A stretch of 64,000 bases of DNA from contig CM063256.1 in assembly GCA_032158295.1 (NCBI GenBank), positions 16,785,394 through 16,849,393 on the forward strand. Direction: 5' to 3'. The stretch's first letter is position 1. Each line of letters begins with the position of its first letter. The stretch is from Pycnopodia helianthoides. Taxonomy: Eukaryota > Echinodermata > Asteroidea > Forcipulatida > Asteriidae. Under the pieces are notes generated by a model. It did no database searches, was not told the DNA's origin, and saw nothing but the letters and a program-made list of their open reading frames with translations. This document shows positions 10,970 to 20,639 of the stretch, in pieces. Position numbers and translations under genes: made by a program.

Positions 10970-11315
10970 GGTGTAGGCTTGTGGTGTACACTAAAAGTGT
11001 CTTGTAGTGTAGATTTGGTGTAGTCTTGTGGTGTAGATTTGGTGTAGTCTTGTAGTGTAGATTTGGCGTAGGCTTGTGGTGTAGATTTGGCGTGGTCTCG
11101 TGGTGTAGATTTGGTGTAGTCTTGTGGTGTAGTCTCGTGGTGTAGTCTCGTGGTGTAGATTTGGTGTAGTCTCGTGGTGTAGATTTGGTGTAGTCTTGTG
11201 GTGTAGATTTGGTGTAGTCTTGTGGTGTAGTCTTGTGGTGTAGATTTGGTGTAGTCTTGTGGTGTAGATTTGGTGTAGTCTTGTGGTGTAGATTTGGTGT
11301 AGTCTTGTGGTGCAC
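10970..11315. repeat. Minisatellite, 24-bp unit, about 14 copies
   Basis: Tandem GTGTAGATTTGG/TGTAGTCTTGTG half-units. The period is divisible by three, so all three - strand frames stay open; these are not genes. It lies in the last laminin intron. Confidence 0.9.
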
Positions 11316-11857
11316 ATTTCAAAAACCCAAACTGTTTTTTGTACAGTGTGGTGTAGTTTTAGGGGTTCTAAAGGCACAAAAAACTACACCATTCATATGA
11401 CTGGTGTAGTTGCAGGCTGTGAGCATGATGCACTTATTTCTGACCTATTAGAAGATGCTCTCTGATGTCAGCAATATGCACCAACATCTGTGGTGAATCC
11501 AAGCTCTCTCGTCCTTGTTGAGAGTGTCAATAAATTTGAGGTATGAATGTGTATGGTCGAGTTGCATACACGTTATTGATCAAAGTAGAGTGCTTTTGTG
11601 GGTTTTGCAAATATGCACAATGCCCATACGAGCATGGTGCAACAAAACGGTGTTGTTTATTGCTGCATTAATGCAAGGAGAAAATGGGTTTTGTCTGAGT
11701 TGCTTGAGCAGCTTTTATGTGTTCTGTTCAAAGATAAATTTGTCTAAATGTCTAGAGGTAATAAATTGCTCGAAGCTAAAAACATTTCCCCTTAAATTGA
11801 AGACAGTAATGCTGACCTCAGGCGTCTTTGTATGATGCCGACAAACGTGTCATTAAA

Positions 11858-12244
11858 TTAAAGGCAAAGTATAACTTTGGTTTTTGGAACCGTTCGATTG
11901 TTTTAATCCTATATAAAAGTGTAGATATGTACAATAAAACTAACCTGTGAAAATTTCATTTCAAAAGGTGGTAGCATTTTTGAGATATCGCCAAAAATCT
12001 GGAGCGGTTTGATGTCCACGAATGAAGAATAATTCCTAATAGGAATACACAATCTAAGAAACGTTTCTGACAGAAACGTTTCTCAGATTCAAATTTTGGG
12101 GGATAAAAACTGACATCTATTTCCATATCCACATTATTTTGAATTGAAATATTTCTCAAAAATGCTTTATACTATCGAAAGTTGCAAAGGTTTTTATTGC
12201 CATAAATTTTTAGAGTGATTACCAATCGTATACATTCTCTTTAA
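11858..12244 (-). mobile_element. TTAA element family B, copy 2
   Basis: Inverted relative to copy 1: begins TTAAAGGCAAAGTATAAC and ends ACCAATCGTATACATTC..TTTAA. Non-coding. Confidence 0.85.
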
Positions 12245-13002
12245 GTCCCCTTGCTGCAGTTCTAAGTTGCCAAACTAACATTGAACAACTTTTGCAGTAC
12301 TATCTTATTGGTGAACATGAAGGTAGAAAATAACTTTTGAATTGTCTTTGTGATGAGTGCCATTCTTTGAAAAGAATCTACTTCTCCAAAATTAATAACA
12401 GGTGAAAAAATCTTCTTTTTTTTTTTTTTTTTTTAACACAAGCTTTTTGGGGGACAACATGACAATTTGATTTGCAGGAGGTGATACACCTCACATGACA
12501 CAATGTATTGTTTACGATCCATCTATGATTTCACTTTTCATTCCTCAAGGGAAGATACAAATACCCAGCGAAACTATACATGTACCCACGATGTTCTTAA
12601 TTAGGGGTGCAAGTTGCTAAATATGGCCGAAGTTGAAGGGCAAAATGACTAATATAACTGTAGGGCTTACTATTTATATCAAGACAAACCCTTCAGGCAA
12701 AATGATATCTGCACAAATATAGGGTACTGGTGATCATTAAAACTGAAGAATTCTAAGGTATCTGTACATCATTAAATCTGGAAACAGGGTCCAAATTATT
12801 GATGTTGCTGGGCAGTCAATTACTGCTAATTGACCCAAGTCACCTGACAATCTTCACCACAATAATCTCGGTTGCGTCATTTTGGGGAGTCAATCTCCCC
12901 TTGTCGTGTTATACAGTAGGAGTACTTCAGGCACAGTGGCGTTTACACACTTACCATCATTTTTTGTGCAATAATTTGGCTCTCAAAATGACAAGCATTG
13001 CA
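12245..13002. other. Intronic sequence, no gene recognised
   Basis: Part of the 2.8-kb last laminin intron. Contains a poly-T run at about 12415-12434. No further repeat family identified. Confidence 0.5.
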
Positions 13003-13203
13003 GATATTGCACCCAGTGTATTAGAGCCAGTCCCTTCCCTTCCACCACCATTATACCCTTAACTGGGTAACCTCCTACAGATATTGCACCCAGTGTATTA
13101 GAGCCAGTCCCTTCCCTTCACACCCACCATTAACCTTACCTGGGTAACCTCCTACAGATATTGCACCCAGTGTATTAGAGCCAGTCTCTTCCTTTCCACC
13201 CAC
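13003..13203. repeat. 77-bp tandem triplication of a laminin exon end and its donor
   Basis: The string GATATTGCACCCAGTGTATT starts at 13003, 13080 and 13157. The copy at 13157 is the real coding 3' end of the 13140-13368 exon. The other two lie downstream in the intron. After the real exon end the donor reads CAG then GTAAGG; after the second copy it reads CAG then TTAAGG, so that donor is dead. The third copy diverges before the donor. Confidence 0.9.
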
Positions 13204-13368
13204 TCCGTTGAATATGAAGTTATCATCATCTACCAGTAGTTCAAGATTACTCCCTCGTTTGATGATGTGCAGTGTATGGAAATGATTATCACACAAGGAG
13301 AAAGTCTCTTCTCCGGAGAATGTAACAATCTGAGGTCCATTTTGGTTATTCGCCATTTTAAGGACAAT
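13140..13368 (-). CDS. Laminin alpha chain exon (central LG5)
   Basis: Acceptor TCTTGACAG, then 76 full codons plus one base, then donor GTAAGG. It begins IVLKMANNQNGPQ and carries SLCDNHFHTLHII, LELLVDD and AISVGGYP, the beta-strand pattern of an LG domain (the DG-WH-V position is SLCDNHFHTLHI here). Phase 0 in, phase 1 out; the outgoing G plus the next exon's AT gives Asp. Its 3' end is tandemly triplicated into the intron. Confidence 0.9.
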
Positions 13369-13492
13369 CTGTCAAGACATAAATTTGATACAGAATTAAA
13401 AATGTTCATTGTTTTTTTCAAATTACTGCCAGAAGACGTGTATTCAAGACATGCAAACATAAGTCTAATAGAGCTTTGTCGTCCTTACTTGG

Positions 13493-13871
13493 TTAAAGGC
13501 ACATTACAAAATTGGTAATTGTAAAATATACTTTTGATCACAGATTTACATAAAACTTACACGGTCTAATGATGATGGTAGTAGAAAACATCCCTTGAAA
13601 TATTTCTGGCTGAAATATTTGATGAGAAATAAATCAAACTAATTTCCGATTGGAGTTTATCGCTCAGTGAGCGTTTTATTCATTTGTTGAACCTATATGA
13701 TTTCATGCAAATGTGTAATCGGTTTTTCACTATTTTCTCGTGACCCAGATGGCCGATCGATCTCAAACTCCTACAGGTTTGTCAGTTTATGTATATGGTG
13801 GATTACATAAAGTGCTTACACTGCCAGCAACTGTTTTGTTAACAAAAACCAATTCTGTAATGTGCCTTTAA
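13493..13871 (+). mobile_element. TTAA element family A, copy 2
   Basis: TTAAAGGCACATTACAAAATTGGT-like left end and AATTCTGTAATGTGCCTTTAA right end; same internal palindrome and GATGGCCGATCGATC block as copy 1. Lies in a laminin intron. Confidence 0.85.
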
Positions 13872-14139
13872 GTCATGGTTTCATTTCAACAATTATGTTT
13901 TCTCAAAATCAAAAATATTGTGAAAATTAATCCTGCGGGTGAGCCTGAAAACATTTCGGAATTCCTGGCGGTAAGTGATTTCAAATCAATTGCACAGTTG
14001 TTAAGTTTTTACAGGTTTGAGAAATGATTGACAGCTTGAATAAATATACTTTCACTCCAAAAGCATTTATGCACAAAGTTGTATTTTCCCAAGGCCCCCA
14101 GGGAGAACATTTCTTTGATAACTGGTGGGGCTACCCTGG

Positions 14140-14679
14140 TTAAAGGCCCTGTACACTATTGGTAAGATCGAAAAACACAAATGTTCATTTACTGTATTTG
14201 TTTATGTTATTATTATTTTAGTTTTGGGCTGATGTCTAATAAGTTCAGTTACTGGAGCTCAAGTATATAAAGGGTTTAATCTTGTAACGAACTCTATCTG
14301 TAAAATGTTTATCATCGGCCTGCTCGTAGTTCAAAACATAGAACTAGGAACCCTCTGTTTTGTTTGAGGGCTACACAGATTCACACATAACTTACATGGT
14401 TTAAAGTAAGTAATGGTAGAAAGGGTTCCTTAAAATATTTCTGCCTAAAATGCTATCGTTTCTGAGAAATGAATAAAACTATAGTTTTTATTGCGCGCGA
14501 TAATAAACTCGATGTTTGAAAAACAGAAAACACATAAGGTATCTTTTCACTATTTTCTCGTGACCTCGATGACCAATTGAGCTCAAATTTTCACAGGTTT
14601 GTTATGGTTAATCACACAAAACAAGAACTTTGTTTGCGACTGTTTTGTCAGCTCTCCCAATCCTGTATAATACCTTTAA
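14140..14679 (+). mobile_element. TTAA element family D, copy 1 (long form)
   Basis: Begins TTAAAGGCCCTGTACACTAT and ends AATACCTTTAA. It has the GCGCGCGATAATAA palindrome region but is about 200 bp longer than copies 2-4, with extra sequence after about 14200. Confidence 0.75.
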
Positions 14680-14720
14680 ATAAAACGAAATAAATACATT
14701 TATAAATATTCCAAAGTTAC

Positions 14721-14851
14721 CTCTTTGTTAATGATTTCCAGGGAGAGACCACCGCCCATGTTGTCTTCCACTGACAGGAGAATTGCTGAGTCTTGAGTCG
14801 TCCGGAAACTGAAACTCACCACAAAGTCTACATCCATCTGTAAGTTTCCAT
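14721..14851 (-). CDS. Laminin alpha chain exon (first strands of LG5)
   Basis: I chose the acceptor TTTGTTATCAG (exon from 14851) over the nearer TACAG because only it restores the reading frame of both neighbours and it has the better pyrimidine tract. Encodes DGNLQMDVDFVVSFSFRTT, then SAILLSVEDN and GGGLSLEIINKE: the FRT motif and paired strands that open an LG domain. Ends in phase 0 before GTAAC. Confidence 0.88.
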
Positions 14852-14901
14852 CTGATAACAAAGACTCAAGTTAGAACCAGTGAAGGATAGTGGAGGCTAA
14901 G

Positions 14902-15289
14902 TTAAAGGCACTGGACGCTATTGGTAGTTACTCAAAATAATTGTCAGCATAAAAACTTACTTGGTAACGAGCAATGGAGAGCTGTTGATAGTATAAAACA
15001 TTGTGAGAAATGGCTCCCTCTGAAGTAACATAGTTTTTGAGAAAGAAGTAATTTCTCAGTAAAATATTTGAATTGATTTTGAGACCTCACGCGTGAGGTC
15101 TCGAAATCAAGCATCTGAAAGCACACAACTGCGTGTGACAGGGGTGTTTTTTCTTCCATTATTATCTCGCAACTTCGACGACCAATTGAGTTCAAATTTT
15201 CACAGGTTTGTTATTTTGTGCATATGTTGAGATACACCAAGTGAGAAGACTGGTCTTTGACAATTACCAAAGGTGTCCAGTGTCTTTAA
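14902..15289 (+). mobile_element. TTAA element family C, copy 1
   Basis: Begins TTAAAGGCACTGGACGCTAT and ends AGGTGTCCAGTGTCTTTAA. A perfect palindrome, GAGACCTCACGCGTGAGGTC, lies at its centre. Non-coding; in a laminin intron. Confidence 0.85.
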
Positions 15290-15374
15290 TGACATACATA
15301 TAGGACAGGTCAATCTACACAAAGTACATTACTGTTAGTCCATCAGTTCACATACTATAATATTAGTAATGTTT

Positions 15375-15480
15375 GTTTGTCTGTCTGTTGTGGTGTTTGT
15401 TTGTTTGTTTGTTGGGTGTTTGTCTGTTTGTTGTGGTGTTTGTTTGTTTGTTTGTTTGTTGGGGTGTTTGTTGTTTTGTT
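15375..15480. repeat. (GTTT)n-rich low-complexity run
   Basis: Interrupted GTTTGTTTGTTTG repeats with TGTCTGTTTGTTGTGG inserts. Confidence 0.9.
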
Positions 15481-15735
15481 TAGATGATCTTCCCAACAAG
15501 GGAACACAGCAAAGCTCCCACAAAGGGATATAAACGCCAAGCTGGCAACAGCCAATCTTTCTCATACAAACATTGGTTTAGTGTCTATGATTATGAATTG
15601 CACAAATAATTGAAATTGTGATTCAGTAGAACAGGGCAAAGTGGGGAAAACTACAAGGATGGATGGTGCTATTTTTATGACTACAATGAGGTCTAAAAGG
15701 ACATACACCATGCATAAAATCATAACCAAAATGCA

Positions 15736-17460
15736 TTTTGAGGGGTGGGGTTGGGTTGAGGGGTGGATTGGGTTGAGGGGTGGGTTGGGTTGAGGGGTGG
15801 ATTGGGTTGAGGGGTGGATTGGGTTGAGGGGTGGATTGGGTTGAGGGGTGGATTGGGTTGAGGGGTAGATTGGGTTGAGGGGTGTGTTTGGTTGAGAAGT
15901 GGGTGGGTTTGGTTGAGAAGTGTGTGGGTTGAGGGGTGGGTTGGGTTGAGAAGTGGGGTGGGTTTGGTTGAGAAGTGGGTGGGTTGAGGGGTGGGTTGGG
16001 TTGAGGGGTTGGTTGGGTTGAGAAGTGGGGTGGGTTTGGTTAAGAAGTGGTTGGGTTGAGGGGTGGGTTGGGTTGAGGGGTGGGTTGGGTTGAGGGGTGG
16101 ATTGGGTTGAGGGGTGGATTGGGTTGAGGGGTGGATTGGGTTGAGGGGTGGATTGGGTTGAGGGGTGGATTGGGTTGAGGGGTGGATTGGGTTGAGGGGT
16201 AGATTGGGTTGAGGGGTGTGTTTGGTTGAGAAGTGGGTGGTTTTGGTTGAGAAGTGGGTGGGTTGAGGGGTGGGTTGGGTTGAGAAGTGGGGTGGGTTTG
16301 GTTGAGAAGTGGGTGGGTTGAGGGGTGGGTTGGGTTGAGGGGTTGGTTGGGTTGAGAAGTGGGATGGGTTTGGTTAAGAAGTGGGTGGTTGAGGGTGGGT
16401 TGGGTTGAGGGGTGGATTGGGTTGAGGGGTGGATTAGGTTGAGGGGTGGGATTGGGTTGAGAAGTGGGGTGGGTCGAGGGGAGGGGTTGGGTTGAGGGGT
16501 GGGGTTGGGTTGAGGGGTGGGGTCGGGTTGAGGGGTGGGGTTGGGTTGAGGGGTGGGGTTGGGTTGAGGGGTGGGGTTGGGTTGAGGGGTGGGGTTGGGT
16601 CGAGGGGTGGGGTTGGGTTGAGGGGTGGGGTTGGGTTGAGGGGTGGGGTTGGGTCGAGGGGTGGGGTTGGGTCGAGGGGTGGGGTTGGGTTGAGGGGTTG
16701 GTTGGGTTGAGGGGTGGATTGGGTTGAGGGATGGGTTGGGTTGAGAAGTGGGGTGGGTTGAGGGGAGGGGTTGGGTTGAGGGGTTGGGTTGAGGGGTTGG
16801 TTGGGTTGATGGGTGGGGTTGGGTTGGGTGGGTTGGGTTGAGAAGTAGGGTGGGTTGAGGGGTTGGTTGGGTTGAGGGGTTGGTTGGGTTGAGGTGTGGG
16901 GTTGGGTCGAGGGGTGGGGTTGGGTTGAGGGGTTGGTTGGGTTGAGGGGTGGGGTTGGGTTGAGGGGTGGGGTTGGGTTGAGGGGTGGGGTTGGGTCGAG
17001 GGGTGGGGTTGGGTCGCGGGGTGGGGTTGGGTTGAGGGGTTGGTTGGGTTGAGGGGTGGATTGGGTTGAGGGATGGGTTGGGTTGAGAAGTGGGTGGGTT
17101 GAGGGGAGGGGTTGGGTTGAGGGGTTGGGTTGAGGGGTTGGTTGGGTTGATGGGTGGGGTTGGGTTGGGTGGGTTGGGTTGAGAAGTAGGGTGGGTTGAG
17201 GGGTTGGTTGGGTTGAGGGGTTGGTTGGGTTGAGGTGTGGGGTTGGGTCGAGGGGTGGGGTTGGGTTGAGGGGTTGGTTGGGTTGAGGGGTGGATTGGGT
17301 TGAGGGATGGGTTGGGTTGAGAAGTGGGGTGGGTTGAGGGGAGGGGTTGGGTTGAGGGGTTGGTTGGGTTGATGGGTGGGGTTGGGTTGGGTGGGTTGGG
17401 TTGAGAAGTAGGGTGGGTTGAGGGGTTGGTTGGGTTGAGGTGTGGAGTATGGTTGATGGG
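15736..17460. repeat. G-rich 15-bp minisatellite, ~1.7 kb, with higher-order repeats
   Basis: Over a hundred copies of GGGTTGAGGGGTGGG-like units (15-16 bp) with variants such as GTTGAGAAGTGGGGTGG. Blocks repeat at about 333 bp (marker strings near 16020 and 16353) and again in the 16.7-17.4 kb part, so amplification was hierarchical. The - strand reads as Pro/Thr/Asn/Gln/Ser repeats over hundreds of residues only because 15 is divisible by three. It fills most of the intron between the 14721 and 17528 exons. The laminin pre-mRNA would carry the C-rich strand. Confidence 0.95.
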
Positions 17461-17527
17461 GTGGGGGTGATGAGAGACCCTTTTCTCCATCACATTCTCC
17501 TAATTGCCACCTGTTGTACTCCCTTAC

Positions 17528-17681
17528 CAAGTAAGGCATACCCATCACCATGGAAGTATGCTCCAGATTCAGTGCTCATATAACATGGAGTAACTCTACT
17601 GCTGACTTGAGGTCTAGTCAGATCTAATGTTATCTCATTGATGGTGATTTCACGAATGCAGCCTTCCAAGCTACGCATTTC
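17528..17681 (-). CDS. Laminin alpha chain exon (end of LG4, start of LG5)
   Basis: Acceptor CTGTTTTCAG, 51 codons plus one base, donor GTAAGGG. Encodes EMRSLEGCIREITIN, the conserved GCI segment ending LG4, then the closing cysteine in SSRVTPCY. It runs directly into LG5 (GAYFHGDGYALL). The short LG4-LG5 junction matches the tight tandem pair of laminin alpha chains. The single outgoing G joins AT of the next exon to give Asp. Confidence 0.92.
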
Positions 17682-18059
17682 CTGAAAACAGAAACAGATA
17701 CATTTCTACTTATTTATATAACAAGTAGCAAGACAACTGTACATAATATAGTCCCATTGCACGACGACGCGCAGCGCACTTACACGGACCTATCTTGTCC
17801 ATCATTTGGAGAGTCAAAATGTACACAAAAGAATTGACTCCCAAAATGGTTGACATGCATTTTGCAGAAATGTGTTCCTTACGTTGTGCAAGGGGTCCTT
17901 AGCATTTGTTACTCCCTTCCTAAGGGCCGAGCTTCGCCCAGAGCAGCCCAAACTTTGCACATGCCATTTATGCACATGCCAGGTGAGTGTGAATTCTAAA
18001 CCTGACCAACAGAATAACCAATTTTTTTACTTTTTATTTTTTATGAGATGTCGCCTTAC

Positions 18060-18391
18060 TCACAAGGCTGAATGGTAAGGGCTACACTTAACTGATTTGG
18101 GCTGTTGACCCAAATCAACTGACACCAGGGGCATGCTGCCACCTACTCCTGGGGCTGAAACAGGGTTACCCCCTTCACAGTCCGTAAGGATGTAAGCATG
18201 GGTATCATCCACTAGGAGCCTGGCTGGTAGAGCAGAATGCACTACCTTCCCAACTTTTTATGAAGCAATTATGGTTGAGTGCCTTGCTCAAGGGCACAAG
18301 TGTCAGGACTGGGATTGGAACCCACTCTGTGCTGCTGACAACACCAGAGCTTGGGTCCGGTGAACTAGACCAGTCGGCCACGACACGCCAG
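18060..18391 (-). mobile_element. tRNA-Leu-derived SINE
   Basis: On the - strand a tRNA-like head (GTCGTGGCCGACTGGTCTAG, then an ACCCAAGCTCTGG anticodon arm, then GTGGGTTCCAATCCCAG as B-box) is followed by the CCCTTGAGCAAGGCACT body typical of many marine SINEs. The head ends only about 30 bases from the donor of the 18422-18580 exon. The 3' end is uncertain. Confidence 0.75.
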
Positions 18392-18421
18392 CGCAATAAA
18401 TTAAAGTAAAAACCAGCTTAC

Positions 18422-18580
18422 CATTCCATCGATGGTGTTGGGCAAAGTGGAAGGGGCACCCCCAACATAGAGAGGGGAGTCGAACTTAACGGCGTTGATT
18501 CTCTTAGAAAAACGTTCTCTCTGTGACTCAAAGGTATCCAGAGTCAAGGAGATGGTACGACGGTTCTTCAAAACTTTAAT
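18422..18580 (-). CDS. Laminin alpha chain exon (LG4 core)
   Basis: Acceptor TTATTTCCTTAG, exactly 53 codons, donor GTAAGC. Encodes IKVLKNRRTISLTLD (the strand after the WHV motif), then FDSPLYVGGAPSTLP, the YVGG hallmark of LG domains. Phase 0 on both sides. A SINE inserted in the following intron ends about 30 bases from the donor. Confidence 0.92.
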
Positions 18581-18684
18581 CTAAGGAAATAAGAAAAGAA
18601 AAGACACTACTGAACTGAAAAATTTAGGAGATTTATCAGATTTTGTTTTTACTCTCATAAAAATTGTGTTGGTATCTTTTCTTT

Positions 18685-18765
18685 TTTGAAGAATCAAGTA
18701 ATAAGCCACAATGGAAACTGACTGGGTTAATTTTAGTTAATTTTAGATTGATCAAAGAAAAATTT
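18685..18765 (-). mobile_element. Tail fragment of the tRNA-Asn-like SINE
   Basis: Matches in reverse the tail found at 63520-63597: CAAGTAATAAGCCACAATGG, then GAAACTGACTGGGT and GATCAAAGAAAAATT. The head is missing. Confidence 0.6.
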
Positions 18766-19191
18766 AATGATAAAATACAAGAAAATTAATTATAAAATAT
18801 GACAGCTTTAGACACGTCAGTGTTCAGTGCATTTTTTCTTACAAATAGGCTAATACTTGTAAACCCTCCATTTAAAAGTTAATGCCAACAAAGTAAATAG
18901 CCACTCTTTTTTTTAAAGAGAAAGTCATGAAATGCCTTTAGTCTGCATTTAGAGGTGTTTTGGGGACCCTGCTGTAAAAGTGACATAAAATCCACTGACC
19001 AAAACAGCTTTCAAGAGCTGTGCCAAAACAGGTCAGCAGCTAGAAACAGATTGTGACGTAGGTACATCTCTTGAAAATGAATATTCCCAAAACATACAGC
19101 CTTTAGTTTGTTTTGAAATGCATGTATATTTTATGATTATATATTGTGATATTTGGAAAATAAACAAACAAACAAAACAAAGTAATGGAAC

Positions 19192-19534
19192 TTAAAGGTA
19201 TTGTACACTTTTGGTAACAGCTCAAAATCAGTGTCCACATTTTGTGTGTTTAAACATATGCATGAACAAACAAACCTGTGAAAGTTTGAGCTCAATTGGT
19301 CATCGAGGTCACAAGAAAATAGTGAAAAGAGATCTTATGTGTTTTCTGTTTTTTCAAACTATCGCACGCGATAATTACTATTGTTTTACTCGTTTTCTCA
19401 GAAACGATAGCATTTTAGGCAGAAATATTTTAAGGAACCCTTTCTACCATTACTTTCTTTAAATCATGTAAGTTATGTGTGAATCTGTGAACATTTTGTT
19501 TTTCGATCTTACCAATAGTGTACAGGGCCTTTAA
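19192..19534 (-). mobile_element. TTAA element family D, copy 2
   Basis: Begins TTAAAGGTATTGTACACTTT and ends AATAGTGTACAGGGCCTTTAA. Nearly the same as copy 4 at 61708. Confidence 0.88.
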
Positions 19535-20231
19535 ACATCATAACTTAATCAACAATATTGAACTGGTATGCTTTAATATTTTTTTATATTTTAAAAGAAC
19601 TCCATAGATATGTTTTCACTAGTTTGTCAAATCTGCCATCTTGACTCTTGAAACCAAGTCTAACCGAGCCAACAACTCAACTAGGGTTTGGTCGGAACAG
19701 CTGCACCACACGGCTGATCCGAGCACGCAAAATAAGCAATGACCAAATTTAGCTTAAACATGTTTCTATCCTGGGGGGGGGGGGGGTGAGGGGGGGGCAG
19801 ATTTTAAAAAAAATCTTGGCTGTCGGGGTGGCAGAGCATCAAGTAATATTCAACCTCAAACACTACCACTGAAAAAGAGGTTTGGGGGTGTGCCAACACT
19901 ATCCCCCAGCTCTATATAGCCCAGCTCAACAAATCGTTAGAAAAATTATCATAAACAATCGTTTTCAATTATACTGAGCAGACGTATTAAACACTGTAAT
20001 GAGAAACACAGTAATACAGCAAGCGCAATAGCGGACTTAACTAATCAGTCATTCTAAGAAACGGTAACTAGAAGAAAATTACCTGAAGTCATGAATAAAA
20101 CAGCACACCTCTTCAGATGCAGACAGAATTAATTATTCATGACTTTAGTAATTAAGATAACCATGAATTTTTAAACAGTATATTTAGTGAAAAGAAAATG
20201 ACGCTAATATCCTACCAAGGTTGTTGTTGTT

Positions 20232-20580
20232 TTAAAGGGTGCGTACAACATTGGTAAGACTGAAAATAACAACGTTCACAGATTTGAACATAACTTACAT
20301 GGTATAAAGATGGTCATGGTGGAAAACTTCCCTTGAAATAGTTTTGCTTAGAATGCTATAGTTTTTAGGAAATGCATAAAACAATTAGTCTTTATCGCGC
20401 GTGTTCAAAACCGATGTTTGAAAATGGTGAAAACATACAATGGGGTTTTTCACTGTTTTCTCATGACTCCGAAGACCGATTGGGCTTAACATTTCACAGT
20501 TTTGTTATTTCAAGTCTGTGTTGGGTCGCATAAAGTGCAGATACTCTTTGAAAATTACCAATATTGTACATGTGCTTTGT
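20232..20580 (+). mobile_element. TTAA element family D, copy 3 (degenerate)
   Basis: Begins TTTAAAGGGTGCGTACAACA and ends CCAATATTGTACATGTGCTTT. Internal TTTATCGCGC and TTTCACAGTTTTGTTATT blocks match the family. Confidence 0.7.
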
Positions 20581-20639
20581 AGAAGATAGATGACTTTGTT
20601 ATTGAAAATAAAAAAACAATGTAGATGAGGGATGAGGGA

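Noticed and set aside
10897..11377. Three overlapping open frames rich in TTRLHQIY-type repeats
   Set aside because: All three - strand frames of a 24-bp minisatellite are open, which is an artefact of the period.
14838..14851. Nearer acceptor (AG at 14838-14839) for the LG5 first exon
   Set aside because: It would put the exon out of phase with the upstream exon; the acceptor before 14851 restores phase and has a better pyrimidine tract.
15562..17551. Two very long Pro/Thr/Asn/Gln-rich open frames on the - strand
   Set aside because: They exist only because a 15-bp minisatellite has a period divisible by three and lacks stop codons. They lie in a laminin intron and have no domain structure.
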